From positions 1-46,092 of IMG/VR virus record IMGVR_UViG_3300037153_000150: a stretch of 46,092 bases of DNA; one strand, 5' to 3'. Source of the stretch: a virus. Position numbers and translations under genes: made by a program. This document shows positions 29,494-38,261 of the stretch, piece after piece. The number at the start of each line of letters is the position of its first letter. The first letter of the stretch is position 1. The notes beneath the pieces were generated by a model. That model saw nothing but the letters and a program-made list of their open reading frames with translations, had not been told where the DNA came from and did not search any database.

Positions 29494-29720
29494 CAGGCGG
29501 GCGGGAAGATCACGTACGGGGTGCCGGACTGCGCGATAGCGACGACGATCGTCTCGCCGTCGTCGACGTTTTCGCCGCCGACCAGCGGGCCCCACAACGC
29601 GGCCGAGTCGTCGATGCGCGCGTAACGGTCGCCGCGTCGCGTGACGAGCACGCCCTCCAGCACCTGCCGGTCGCCCGGGGACGGCGCGGGCGGCGCGAGC
29701 ACTTGGTCAAGGTCGGGCAC
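29493..29720 (-). CDS. Small baseplate protein
   Basis: 75 residues from a GTG. All-beta with a Gly/Asp-rich loop (LWGPLVGGENVDDGETIVVA), similar in size and position to OB-fold spike fragments. It lies between a membrane protein and gp25. Probably a small hub or spike component; not assigned. Confidence 0.55.
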   Translation of the reverse strand: MPDLDQVLAPPAPSPGDRQVLEGVLVTRRGDRYARIDDSAALWGPLVGGENVDDGETIVVAIAQSGTPYVIFPPA

Positions 29721-29985
29721 GTCGTTCGCTGTTCTGGTCGCTCTCGCGGCGGTTGTCGTCTGCGCGTCGAGCGCCGCGTCCGTGCGCGCCGATGTAGGTG
29801 CCGATCACGCCGATGGCGGCGCCGGTCATCGTGGCCAACAGGTTCGCTTTCTCCGAGGTGATCGGCTGGTTGGACACCATCGTGCTGATTACCGCTGCCG
29901 CCATCGACACGGCCACGCCGAGCGCCAACACCAGCGCGATCAACCCGGCCCACTCGCCGTGAATCCACGACCCTCGGCGACGCAT
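29707..29985 (-). CDS. Two-span membrane protein, holin-like
   Basis: 92 residues. Two hydrophobic spans (GLIALVLALGVAVSMAAAVI near residue 14; GAAIGVIGTYIGAH near residue 55) with a basic N-terminus and a charged Arg/Asp/Glu tail. Size and topology suit a holin. It directly follows the hub protein with peptidoglycan-cutting domains and overlaps the next gene by 14 bases. A membrane protein inside a baseplate operon is unusual. Confidence 0.6.
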   Translation of the reverse strand: MRRRGSWIHGEWAGLIALVLALGVAVSMAAAVISTMVSNQPITSEKANLLATMTGAAIGVIGTYIGAHGRGARRADDNRRESDQNSERRARP

Positions 29986-32019
29986 CTAGCACCCGGGCCA
30001 GCGACGGGGAGTGAACCCATCAGTGGGGCGCGGTGTCGCGCGCAGACGCGGGCCACGCCCGCCAGAGCCGTACGGGCTGGTGTCGAACCGCCACGCGTTG
30101 CCCACGCCGTGCAGTTGCGTCCACACGTGCCCGCTGTTCGCCCACACGGTGAACCGCTCACCGCGTCCCGGCTGCCCCCACGATTGCGCGAACTCGCCCG
30201 ACGTGATCGCTACGTTGCCGGGGAACATGCCCGCGCGCCACAGCGCCAGCGACGTCGACGACGAGCAGTCGAGTCCCTGCCCGCTGTTGAGCGACGACAA
30301 CGGCGGCCCGTGCCCGCCGCCGTACACGTAGGAGCCGCCCGCGTCGCTGATGCGTTTGGCCTCGGCGTACAGCTTCGCCGCCTTGGAGCCGTCGTCGATC
30401 GACGTCTCACCGAACGGTGACGTGCCCGCCGCGTTCGCTGCGCGCGTGACGCGTTCGTTGGCTGGCTCCAGCAGTTCCTTGCCGGGTTGCTTGAGCGTGA
30501 CGGTGGCGTTAGGCGCGAAGTAGTCGCGCGACACGTTGGTGACCAGCCAGCGGCCGTCCGGGGGGCCGAAGCCGTCGACGATGATCACCGAGCCGGGTGG
30601 CGCGCTCCAGCGTTCCAGCACGACGTCGAGAGAAAGTTCGCTGGTGGCCTTGCCCCAGTCGACGTCCCACGACGCGTCGAGCACGGCCGGATCGTCGGGC
30701 GTGACCTGATAGCGCGCGCGGCGAGCGAACAGCTGCTGATCGCTCATGTAGTACACGGTGTTGCCGACCACGAAGCACCGCCAGCCGACCTCAGCGGCCA
30801 ACCGTTGCATCGCCTCCCACGAGTTCTCGCCCGCGTTGCGAGTGAACTGGTAGCTCTTGGTGTACGTGCCGGTGGCGACGTCGCCCTCGGCGCTGGAGCC
30901 GCCCCACGCGCGCACGATGCGCGTCGCCTCGTTCTCGTGCTGCTGGTAGCCGCCGACGCTGATCTGCACGCGCGTGACAGCGCGCTCGATCCCGCCCGGG
31001 ACGCGTTGCAATGAGCCGTTGGCTTGCTGCCAGCCCTTCTGACCGCCGCGCCCACCCGTGAGGAACATCGCCGTTGAGCCGCGCGGGTCGAGACGCACGC
31101 TGAGCGGACCCCACGGCGCGCGTTGTTGAAACAGACCGCGCGAGTCGGGACCGGCGACGTCGCCGTAGCCGAGCCGCTTGGCCGTCGACTCCTGGATGAC
31201 GCAGCACACGGCGGCGATCATCACGTCGCGCGAGCAGCCCCGCGCCTGGCATTCGGTCAGCACGAGATTGAGGTTGCGCCGCTGATCGGGGGTCGCCTTG
31301 ACGCCCTTGACGGTGATCTGCACGTTGGCCGGGAAGCCGCCCGCCGTGGCGTCGTCGGCGGTGGTGCGCGCAGCCACGGCGGTGGTGGTGCGTGCACCCG
31401 TGTCGATCGGCTGGCGGTCGTGTAGCTCGGGGCAGACGAACCGGTAGCGCCCGCGTGCCGCCTGCACCTCCTGCAACAGCGACAGGATGAACTCGGCCCG
31501 CGTGCACGACCCGCGCGACGCGCGGCGGGCGCCGCGTTTGCGCTTGAGCCAGTACACGATGCGATCCTCAAACGTCAGGTCGACGGTCTGCGCGGCCGTC
31601 GACGCGCGCATCTTCACCAGCCGGAACACGACGCCGTCGAGTTCGACCTCCATCGCGCGGTTGATCACGTCGGGCGCAAGGATTGGCTCCCACCCCTCGT
31701 CGACGGGGACGGGGTTCTGCCGGTACAGCGCCTTGGCTGAGCGCCGCTCGGCGCGCATGTCGCGCACGCGCCTGCCTCGGAACAGCTGCTCGTTGGGGTC
31801 TGACAGCGTGAGCGTGACGGTCGAGCCGCCCTCGATCGTGCGCTCAACGCCCACTGCCGTGACCGCGCCGCGCGCCTCCAGGTCGGTCACGCCCGGGTTG
31901 ACCCAGTTGAGCACCAACTCGTCGAGGCCGAGCGTGGGCTTGAGCCCGACCTGTTCCCAGCGTGCCCACCGCGCGGCGCCCTGGCGCTTGCGTTCGTCGA
32001 CGACGGCGATCCGTGCCAC
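29986..32019 (-). CDS. Baseplate hub protein with lysozyme-like and NlpC/P60-like domains
   Basis: 677 residues. The N-terminal 170 residues are beta-rich and hub-like, like phage late control gene D or SPP1 Tal. Residues about 225-380 resemble a lytic domain: a Glu in VCCVIQESTAKRLGYGD and the DSRGLFQQRAPWGP block found in tail peptidoglycan hydrolases. Residues about 430-540 are hub-like beta. The C-terminus is NlpC/P60-like: the Cys in GLDCSSSTSLALWRAG, His in ANSGHVWTQL and an end strand. Such proteins cut the cell wall at infection. Confidence 0.78.
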   Translation of the reverse strand: MARIAVVDERKRQGAARWARWEQVGLKPTLGLDELVLNWVNPGVTDLEARGAVTAVGVERTIEGGSTVTLTLSDPNEQLFRGRRVRDMRAERRSAKALYRQNPVPVDEGWEPILAPDVINRAMEVELDGVVFRLVKMRASTAAQTVDLTFEDRIVYWLKRKRGARRASRGSCTRAEFILSLLQEVQAARGRYRFVCPELHDRQPIDTGARTTTAVAARTTADDATAGGFPANVQITVKGVKATPDQRRNLNLVLTECQARGCSRDVMIAAVCCVIQESTAKRLGYGDVAGPDSRGLFQQRAPWGPLSVRLDPRGSTAMFLTGGRGGQKGWQQANGSLQRVPGGIERAVTRVQISVGGYQQHENEATRIVRAWGGSSAEGDVATGTYTKSYQFTRNAGENSWEAMQRLAAEVGWRCFVVGNTVYYMSDQQLFARRARYQVTPDDPAVLDASWDVDWGKATSELSLDVVLERWSAPPGSVIIVDGFGPPDGRWLVTNVSRDYFAPNATVTLKQPGKELLEPANERVTRAANAAGTSPFGETSIDDGSKAAKLYAEAKRISDAGGSYVYGGGHGPPLSSLNSGQGLDCSSSTSLALWRAGMFPGNVAITSGEFAQSWGQPGRGERFTVWANSGHVWTQLHGVGNAWRFDTSPYGSGGRGPRLRATPRPTDGFTPRRWPGC

Positions 32020-32669
32020 TACTTGGCCTTGGTCTTGACCGTGGCCGCGATCGGCGCGCGCAGCTTAGTCGCGGTCTTGAGCGTCTGGTTCGCCTTGCGC
32101 ACCAGCGTGGGGTTGAGCGTGCGCAGATCGGTCCACTTGCATTGCGCGCGATGCGCCACCTTCGCGGGCGTGTCGCCCTTACGCGACGTGAGCACGCGCG
32201 TCTTGCTGCGCCCGCCCTGCAACGCGCGCTTGCGCAGCTGTAGGTACGACGGCGGCACGTACTCGCGCAGCGTCACGGTGAGCGCCTGCCGCAGCCGCTG
32301 CATCGACGTGTTGAGGATCACGTCGCCGTAGTCGACGCTCTCGATCACCCAGCGTTTGGCGGGCAAGGGGATGCCGGTCACGCGCACGATCCCGGGCGGT
32401 GACTCGTCATCGCCGCGTGCCACGGTGAGCAGGCGTCGCAGCGTCGTCTCTTGCGACGTGTCCGCGCCCCAGCCGTCGAACATCAGCGGCAACGTGACCT
32501 GAAACGGCTCGCTGCCCGTCCATGTCGTCATGCCGATTTGGCGCGGGCGTGTCGTGACGTCCCAGCCGCCGAGTCCCGCCGTGATCGTCACGGGCTCGTC
32601 GCCGAGCAGCACCGTGCAGTCGAGGCGCGGGTCGTTGCACGTCAGACGCACGTAGCCGGGGGCGGTCAT
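32019..32669 (-). CDS. LysM-containing baseplate protein (gp53-like)
   Basis: 216 residues from ATG 32669, coupled to the tape measure stop by ATGA. The first 140 residues are beta-rich. The C-terminus has a LysM-like segment: SRKGDTPAKVAHRAQCKWTD then LNPTLVRKANQTLK. Tail proteins with a C-terminal LysM follow the tape measure in many contractile-tailed phages (T4 gp53-like) and link the tail tube to the hub. The basic end could contact peptidoglycan. Confidence 0.78.
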   Translation of the reverse strand: MTAPGYVRLTCNDPRLDCTVLLGDEPVTITAGLGGWDVTTRPRQIGMTTWTGSEPFQVTLPLMFDGWGADTSQETTLRRLLTVARGDDESPPGIVRVTGIPLPAKRWVIESVDYGDVILNTSMQRLRQALTVTLREYVPPSYLQLRKRALQGGRSKTRVLTSRKGDTPAKVAHRAQCKWTDLRTLNPTLVRKANQTLKTATKLRAPIAATVKTKAK

Positions 32670-34240
32670 CGGCGCGCCTTGCGATCGGCTGTGTCCTCGG
32701 CCACGGCGGTGGCGATCATGCGCCGGTCGAGCCACACCTGCGTGACGATCGGCGGCAACGCGGCCGACGCGCCCGCCAGCGCGGGCGTCGGGCCGAGACG
32801 TGACGGCAGCGGCGTGATCCGCGCGCCGCCCGGTAGTTGCACGAGTTCGGGGCCGCGTTCGCCGACGACGCTGTAGCCGCGATGCGCCATCACGCCACCG
32901 AACGCGTGGCCCGGCAGGTGCAGGAAACCGGCGATCTTGCCGCCGAGCTTGCCTCCCGGCAGCAGCGATTTGATCGCGTCGAGGATCGCGCCCGGGGCGG
33001 AGCGGATGCCGTCGACGATCGTCGACACGAGATGCTTGCCGAAGCCCTTGAACCAGTCGAGCACGCCGCTTGCGCCGCGCTTGATCGAGTCCCAGTGTTT
33101 GCGGATCATCACCACGGCGAACGCCCACGGCGCGACGAGCGCCAGGCCGATCAGCTTCCAGTTGGCCTTGACCCACGACCAGAACGCCTTGAGCGCGTTC
33201 CACACGGCGTTGACGCCCGACCGGAACCAGCCGACCTTCTTGTAGGCGATGATCAATGCGGCGACGATCGCCGCGACGGCGAGCGGGATCAGCAGCCACG
33301 CGGCGTTGAGGCCCATCGTCGCCACGGCCGCCGCGATCGCCGCGACCTTGTAGGCGATCAGGGCGATGGTCAGCGGCGCGACGACCGCCAGCACGGCCGT
33401 CATGTTCTGCGCCATCGACGACAGCACGCGCGCGCCCAGCGTGAGCGCCGGGAGCAGGTTCTTGCCGAGCGTGGCGGCGGCGTTGGTGTACTGCGCTTTG
33501 AGGATGCGCTGCTGGTTGGCCAGCGACCCGCTCGTGCGTCGAAAGTCGCCCTGTGCGTCCTTGCTGTCCTTCAACATCAGCGCATAGCTCAGTTGCGCTT
33601 TGGTGGCCGCGTCGAGCGGCCCCTTGGCGAGTTTCATGCCGCGATTGAGCGCCTCTTGGCGCAGGCGCGCGTCGCTGAGGAAGATGCCGAATTTGCGCAG
33701 CGGCTCCGTCTCGCCCGCGAGGCCCGAGCGCAACGCTTCGAGCGTGTCCTCGGGCGACGCGTTGTTGAACGACGCGAGGTCGGCGGCCAGCTTGACCATG
33801 TTGCCGCTCATCTGCGCCGCGCGTTTGCGCGCGAACCCCATCGGCACGAGCATGTTCCCGAACGTGCCCGCCGCCGCGAGCGCCTGCTGCTGGCTCATGC
33901 CGAGCGCCGTCGCGGAGTCCTTGGACCAGTTGATCAGAGCGCGGCCGTTGCGTCGGAACACCACGCCCGTTTTGTTGACCTCCTCGTTCAGGTCGACGGC
34001 GCCGCCGACCGCGTCGCGGATGCCCTTCTGCGCGACGGCGATAGCGCCCACCGACGCCATCGTCTTGAGCATGCCGCCCCACGCCGCGCCCGTCGCCTTG
34101 GTGGACTTCTTGACCTTGTCCTCGGTGTCCTGCGATGCCGTACCGACCTTCTCGACGCTGCCCGCCGCCGAGTCCATCGCCAGCGTGAATTGCGCCTGCC
34201 CGGAGGCGCGCAGCCGGATGATGACGTCCTGTGCCGACAC
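32666..34240 (-). CDS. Tape measure protein
   Basis: 524 residues from GTG 34240. The N-terminal part is helical, with GTFGNMLVPMGFARKRAAQM and DTLEALRSGLAGETEPLRKF, typical of tape measures. The centre has two hydrophobic stretches (about residues 265-320: VVAPLTIALIAYKVAAIAAA; LIPLAVAAIVAALIIAYKKV). A Gly-rich PGHAFGGVMAHRG near the end precedes a WGERGPELVQ-like motif (VGERGPELV). It is short for the class, so the tail should be short, as tape length sets tail length. Confidence 0.9.
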   Translation of the reverse strand: MSAQDVIIRLRASGQAQFTLAMDSAAGSVEKVGTASQDTEDKVKKSTKATGAAWGGMLKTMASVGAIAVAQKGIRDAVGGAVDLNEEVNKTGVVFRRNGRALINWSKDSATALGMSQQQALAAAGTFGNMLVPMGFARKRAAQMSGNMVKLAADLASFNNASPEDTLEALRSGLAGETEPLRKFGIFLSDARLRQEALNRGMKLAKGPLDAATKAQLSYALMLKDSKDAQGDFRRTSGSLANQQRILKAQYTNAAATLGKNLLPALTLGARVLSSMAQNMTAVLAVVAPLTIALIAYKVAAIAAAVATMGLNAAWLLIPLAVAAIVAALIIAYKKVGWFRSGVNAVWNALKAFWSWVKANWKLIGLALVAPWAFAVVMIRKHWDSIKRGASGVLDWFKGFGKHLVSTIVDGIRSAPGAILDAIKSLLPGGKLGGKIAGFLHLPGHAFGGVMAHRGYSVVGERGPELVQLPGGARITPLPSRLGPTPALAGASAALPPIVTQVWLDRRMIATAVAEDTADRKARR

Positions 34241-34244
34241 GGAG

Positions 34245-34963
34245 TCAGCGCTTGCGGCGTAGAGCGGCGGCGAGTTCGCTGATGATCATGCGAGCGAGCG
34301 CGTGGTCGCGTTGGGATTGGTACTCGGCGGCGGCGTGCACGACGCGCGAGAGCACATCGAACTCGTCGGGGTCAGCGCGCAGTAGGTGCGCGGGTGCTAC
34401 GCCGTGCGTGGCGGCTGCCCCCGCGAACTGGATCAGTTCGCGGGGGAGGCTTCCCCCGGCGCGTCACCGCCCGGGTTGCGCATCCACGTCGACAACTGCT
34501 CAAGATGCTCGGCCAGCGCGATGCCGTTGCCGCCGAACAGATGACGCACGACGTCGGCCGGGGTGAGTTCGTCGACGTCGTCGATGCCCTCGGGCAGCGG
34601 CCAGTCGAGCAGCTGCCAGAGCGCGGTGTCCAGGCGCACGTGCAGGTCGGTGTCGACGTCGTGCTCGTGCCAGATCAACGTCTGGCACGAGGCGATGGCC
34701 ATGTCGATGGCCAGCCCGAGTTCACGCATCGCGCCCGCCGCCGCGAGCGTGACGTAGCGCTCCAACTCGTCGACGGGCAACACGCCATACACGACGATCA
34801 GCCGCTCGCCGAACTCGCCGCCCACCGCGAGTCGCAGCGTCTTGGTTCGGCGTTGCGCGGCTGCCGCCGCGCGCACATGCGCGAGCACGCTCCCCGGGGC
34901 GGCGTCTGCGGCGGGCGGTTCCCCTGCGCCCGCCGCAACCACCCGGATACCCGGGACGCTCAT
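34245..34963 (-). CDS. Tail assembly chaperone, -1 frameshifted form
   Basis: Reading starts at ATG 34963, slips -1 at GGGGGAA (34457-34451) and continues in the other frame to the stop at 34247-34245, giving about 239 residues. The extension (RELIQFAGAAATHGVAPAHL, then DPDEFDVLSRVVHAAAEYQ) has no good start of its own and looks like the second half of tail chaperones (P2 E', lambda T). The short and long forms together guide tube polymerisation on the tape measure protein encoded directly downstream. Confidence 0.75.
34418..34446 (-). promoter_or_regulatory. 13-bp stem-loop at the frameshift site
   Basis: On the minus strand CCCCCGCGAACTG and CAGTTCGCGGGGG form a perfect 13-bp stem with a 3-base loop. 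It starts four bases after the slippery heptamer GGGGGAA, the usual distance for a -1 frameshift stimulator. The stop codon of the unshifted gene lies at the loop. An upstream hairpin (GGGGGA with TCCCCC) competes for the same C-run. Confidence 0.8.
34433..34963 (-). CDS. Tail assembly chaperone, short form
   Basis: 176 residues from ATG 34963 (ATGA coupling to the tube gene). The protein is helical and acidic, with GEFGERLIVVYGVLPVDELE and DVVRHLFGGNGIALAEHLEQ. Its position between the tail tube gene and the tape measure gene is the standard place for lambda G/P2 E-type chaperones. Ribosomes that do not slip end at the TGA at 34435-34433. The ratio of forms is set by the slip site described separately. 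Confidence 0.78.
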   Translation of the reverse strand: MSVPGIRVVAAGAGEPPAADAAPGSVLAHVRAAAAAQRRTKTLRLAVGGEFGERLIVVYGVLPVDELERYVTLAAAGAMRELGLAIDMAIASCQTLIWHEHDVDTDLHVRLDTALWQLLDWPLPEGIDDVDELTPADVVRHLFGGNGIALAEHLEQLSTWMRNPGGDAPGEASPAN

Positions 34964-35379
34964 GCGACACCGTCGATGGTGAACTCCAGCGTCAGAATCG
35001 CCGCGTCGGTGCCGGTCGAGTCCAGATCGGGCGGCGTCGTCGTCTTGAGCGTGCCCGAGTAGGTGAGCGGGTCGCCTGCGCGCTCGCCGTTGACGTTGAG
35101 CGGCGTGAGGCCGATCGCGCCGCGCCCCGCGCCCACGCGTGACGCCAGCCATTTGATCACCGGCCAGTCGCGCACGTAGTCGCAATAGCGGGCGATCGTC
35201 AGGTTGCCGAACGTGCGCGAGCCGCCGAGCGATATCTCGCCCGCCATGCCGCCCGGCTTGTACTTGGCTTCCTCGGAGTCGAGTTCGCCACCGCTCTTGG
35301 TGTCGAACACGCCGAGGTCGCGGCCGTCGACCGCGCACGTGATCAGCCACGTGTCCTCCCGCGTTGGCGCAGGCGGCAT
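34960..35379 (-). CDS. Tail tube protein
   Basis: 139 residues. The pattern is that of myovirus tube proteins: LITCAVDGRDLGVFDTKSGG, SEEAKYKPGGMAGEISLGG and NLTIARYCDYVRDWPVIKWL, followed by a beta region ending in LTLEFTIDGVA. It follows the sheath gene, as in P2 and many contractile tails. Stacked rings of this protein form the inner tube. Confidence 0.85.
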   Translation of the reverse strand: MPPAPTREDTWLITCAVDGRDLGVFDTKSGGELDSEEAKYKPGGMAGEISLGGSRTFGNLTIARYCDYVRDWPVIKWLASRVGAGRGAIGLTPLNVNGERAGDPLTYSGTLKTTTPPDLDSTGTDAAILTLEFTIDGVA

Positions 35380-35407
35380 GAGTGCTTCCTTTCAGTGAGG
35401 GCGGGGA

Positions 35408-35450
35408 GCGCGCTAGGCGCGCGGGAAACGGGCCTGAGCCGTGCTCAGGC
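35408..35450. terminator. Two hairpins after the sheath gene
   Basis: GCCTGAGC-CGT-GCTCAGGC (35432-35450) is a perfect 8-bp stem that overlaps the sheath stop codon, and GCGCGC-TAG-GCGCGC lies at about 35408-35422. They could separate or attenuate sheath and tube transcripts, a common way to raise one product over the other. Confidence 0.55.
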
Positions 35451-36566
35451 GGCGATCGGCACGTCGAGCGGGACCTTGACCACCTCGATGACCACCCACT
35501 CGGCGCTCGGGGAGGTCTTGAGGCGGATCACGGCGTGCACCTCGCCCGCCATGATCGTCTCGGTCGTGTTCACCTGCGGGCCGGTGTCGACGTTGAACGC
35601 GTCGGCGGGCGTCGCGCCGTACAGCGCGTTGATCTGGTACAGGTCGAGCAGCATGGCGGTGAGTTCCGCTTCCAGTGCTGCGAACAGCTGCCGTCGCCCG
35701 TCGATCTGGCGAAAGAGATAGTTCTGCGCGATGGCGTCGGCGCGATGCGCGACGGTCATCACGACGCGCGAGTTGGGGAACCACAGCCAGTTGCTGTCGT
35801 CCGGTCCCGCCGCCGTGCGCGCGCCGTAGGTGCGCACGTCGCCGTAGACCATCTTGGCCAGCGTCACGCCCGCGTCGTTCAGCGTCTCGCGCTCGTCGTC
35901 GGTGTAGTCCTGCGACAGGCCGACGCTGAGCCGGTGCACGCCGTTGATCCCCGCCGCCGCCTGATTGGGGTTGCCGAGTAGATCGGCCTTGGCGATCAAG
36001 CCCGCCTGGATGCCGCTGAACGACACGCTCACGCTCGCGCCGACGTCGGGCACGGGGTAGCTGATGGCCGGTGCGAGTGCCGCCGCGAAACGCACGCCGG
36101 GGAGGTCGTACAGCGCTTCGACGGCGGCTTGCACCGCTGCGGCGTCGCCCGCCGCCAGGTCGAGCAGCGCGCAACGGTGCGTCTTGTCGACGTGCGCCAG
36201 CACGGCCGTCTGCACGTCGAGCGCGGTCAGCCCGGGTGCGCACACCTGCCCGGGGCCGAGTTCGTAGGTGAACAGGTCGAGCGCCGTCTCGACGGTCGTG
36301 GCGTCCGGCGCGGTGTCACCGCTGCTGGCCACGTACGCCGTGCCGCCGCCCTCCTGGAAGAAGCCCGCGACGGCGTCGCTCATCGACTGCCCGCCCGCGC
36401 GTGCCCCATACGTGGCGGCGTACTGCTTGAGCGACGTGACCTTGTTGTACTCGTCGGCCGGTCCCGTCGCGGTTTGGCCGACAAAGAATGCCTGCCCCGT
36501 GTTGAGGGACGGACCCCCCGGGGTGGCGACGTCACTGATCACTACATCGGTGCCGGGTCGCGGCAT
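35445..36566 (-). CDS. Tail sheath protein
   Basis: 373 residues from ATG 36566 (TGATG overlap). It contains the sheath-like N-terminal segment PGGPSLNTGQAFFVGQTATG, the middle KADLLGNPNQAAAGINGVHR and the conserved C-terminal pattern SNWLWFPNSRVVMTVAHRAD, AIAQNYLFRQIDGRRQL. This is the contractile sheath, and with gpJ and gp25 it establishes a myovirus tail. Its strong stop hairpin and isolated position suggest high expression. Confidence 0.88.
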   Translation of the reverse strand: MPRPGTDVVISDVATPGGPSLNTGQAFFVGQTATGPADEYNKVTSLKQYAATYGARAGGQSMSDAVAGFFQEGGGTAYVASSGDTAPDATTVETALDLFTYELGPGQVCAPGLTALDVQTAVLAHVDKTHRCALLDLAAGDAAAVQAAVEALYDLPGVRFAAALAPAISYPVPDVGASVSVSFSGIQAGLIAKADLLGNPNQAAAGINGVHRLSVGLSQDYTDDERETLNDAGVTLAKMVYGDVRTYGARTAAGPDDSNWLWFPNSRVVMTVAHRADAIAQNYLFRQIDGRRQLFAALEAELTAMLLDLYQINALYGATPADAFNVDTGPQVNTTETIMAGEVHAVIRLKTSPSAEWVVIEVVKVPLDVPIAA

Positions 36567-37267
36567 CACTCCCCCTCGGGGTCGATGGGTTCCTTGTCGA
36601 TGGCGACGTCGGCCGTCTGCGCGGTCGGCCATTCGGGCGACTCGGGCGTCGGCGGCGTGTTCGCGTCGGTGGGCGGCAGGATCGGCGCGAGCGGCCCGGC
36701 GTGGCGTGTCGTGACGTCGGCTATCTCGACGGCGAACTCGACGACGGCCGTGCACACGCTGCGGTCGTCGATCGACGGCAACGTGTCGTAACGCTCGTCC
36801 TGCCATTCGATGCGTCGCACGTCGAGCCCGTCGAGCAGCTGCTGCTGCACGTAGAGGGCGCGCACGGCCAGGGCATACAGGCGCGCGTTGCGCAGGGCGT
36901 ACGTGTTGCCCGCCGCGCTCAGATGCACGGCGACGTTGACGCGCCAGCGGGCAACGTAGATGCCGCGCCCGTCCGCGCGCGGCGGATCGGTCAGGCCGGG
37001 GGAGGCGACCAGCACGGCGGGCGTCTGGTCCTCGGGCATCTTCTCCACCTCGGACGAGACGACCCACGAGCGCGGCAACGGCAACGTGCCGACGACGAAC
37101 GCGTGGAAACGTTCGACCTCGGCCAGGTAGTCGGGCAGCCACTTGCGGCCCTGCGCGACGATCGCCTGCTCGACGTCGACAGCCGCCACGAGCGCGCCGA
37201 ACGCACTTTCCCTGGCGTCTGCCGCCCTCGGCGCGTGTCGCGCGACTAGGACGTCGGGTTTGGTCAT
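36566..37267 (-). CDS. Tail completion/neck-type protein
   Basis: 233 residues. N-terminus DARESAFGALVAAVDVEQAI, a middle with SEVEKMPEDQTPAVLVASPG and GRGIYVARWRVNVAVHLS, and an acidic Pro-rich tail (NTPPTPESPEWPT). Position between the gp10-like gene and the sheath suggests a tail terminator or neck protein. No unique motif, so the assignment is by place. Confidence 0.55.
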   Translation of the reverse strand: MTKPDVLVARHAPRAADARESAFGALVAAVDVEQAIVAQGRKWLPDYLAEVERFHAFVVGTLPLPRSWVVSSEVEKMPEDQTPAVLVASPGLTDPPRADGRGIYVARWRVNVAVHLSAAGNTYALRNARLYALAVRALYVQQQLLDGLDVRRIEWQDERYDTLPSIDDRSVCTAVVEFAVEIADVTTRHAGPLAPILPPTDANTPPTPESPEWPTAQTADVAIDKEPIDPEGE

Positions 37268-37617
37268 GCGCGTCTTAGATCGGCCCCTACGCCCTGCGCG
37301 GCGCGGGTGCCCAGGTCGGTGGGGATGCGCGGCGGGCGGGCGCGCATCGTCTTGGTGCCGCCGAACACGAACCGCGCGTACGGCACCATCGTGGCCAGCG
37401 TGTAGCCGTCGTCGCGCACGTTGACGATCGACTCCGCGCCGCCCTTGACGCCGCGTTCCAGCCGCCCGGTGGCGACAGGGATGCCGCTGATGCGCCGTTG
37501 CGCGTCGTGCGCTTCACGGTCGAACGTGGCGCTCTGGTGCAGCGCCCGGTAGCCGACGTTGCGCAGCATGCGCCCGGCCTCGCGGGCGCCCGTGCACGAG
37601 ACGTCGAGTTGGGTCAC
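37264..37617 (-). CDS. HK97 gp10-like tail-completion protein
   Basis: 117 residues. It has RNVGYRALHQSATFDREAHD, the conserved ISGIPVATGRLERGVKGGAE and VPYARFVFGGTKTMRARPP-type block. This matches the small neck/tail-completion class encoded after the connector. It binds at the head-tail joint. The start overlaps the connector stop. Confidence 0.7.
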   Translation of the reverse strand: MTQLDVSCTGAREAGRMLRNVGYRALHQSATFDREAHDAQRRISGIPVATGRLERGVKGGAESIVNVRDDGYTLATMVPYARFVFGGTKTMRARPPRIPTDLGTRAAQGVGADLRRA

Positions 37618-38249
37618 GTGTCGTCGGTGATGATCGGCGGCAGCCCGCGCTCGGGGTCGCCCTCGCCCGGATAGCCGATCTGCACGTCAGGCAGCGGCTC
37701 CGGGGGCGGCTCGGGGATCAGCACGCGCGCGGGCGTGTCGGGCGTCGGCGCGACGCACGCCTGCTGCCACGTCGCCGGGTACTCGGGATAGCGCCAGCCG
37801 TCCGGGTAGTACGTGGCCAGCGTCGCGGGGACAACGGGCAGGCTGTGATAGCCGAAGCCTTCGCCGCCGCCCTGCCCGTCCGTCGAGCCGGACGTAACGC
37901 ACGCGTGCAGCGCCTCGACAGCCTGGTCGAGCAGGTCTTTCAGTTCGCTGTACGGCGAGCGATCCGACCGGATTTGCTCCGGGAAGTAGGAAAGTTCGAT
38001 CAGGCACGCCGCCTGGTAGGCGATGGCGCTGCGGCAGATCGGCGCGCACGTGTCGCCGGGACCGTCCGGGCCGGTGATCTGGCCCGCCGCCAGCGCGATC
38101 AGCGTCTCTACCTCGGCCAGTGTCGGGCGGGTGGCGTTCGTCCATGCGCCAAGTTCGACACCGTTGGTGTCCTTGGTGCGCGCGCGCAGAAGCGCGGCGA
38201 CGTCGTCGGGCGTCGCTTCCCACGCGACAGGATCGTCGGGAATGCTCAT
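37614..38249 (-). CDS. Head-tail connector protein
   Basis: 211 residues from ATG 38249. The N-terminus carries the connector helix pattern (TPDDVAALLRARTKDTNGVE, EVETLIALAAGQITG, then CRSAIAYQAACLIELSYFPE), followed by a Pro-rich disordered end. These proteins (SPP1 gp15-like) attach to the portal after packaging. It is preceded by a strong hairpin at 38262-38289. Confidence 0.65.
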   Translation of the reverse strand: MSIPDDPVAWEATPDDVAALLRARTKDTNGVELGAWTNATRPTLAEVETLIALAAGQITGPDGPGDTCAPICRSAIAYQAACLIELSYFPEQIRSDRSPYSELKDLLDQAVEALHACVTSGSTDGQGGGEGFGYHSLPVVPATLATYYPDGWRYPEYPATWQQACVAPTPDTPARVLIPEPPPEPLPDVQIGYPGEGDPERGLPPIITDDT

Positions 38250-38261
38250 AGCGTGTGGTGG

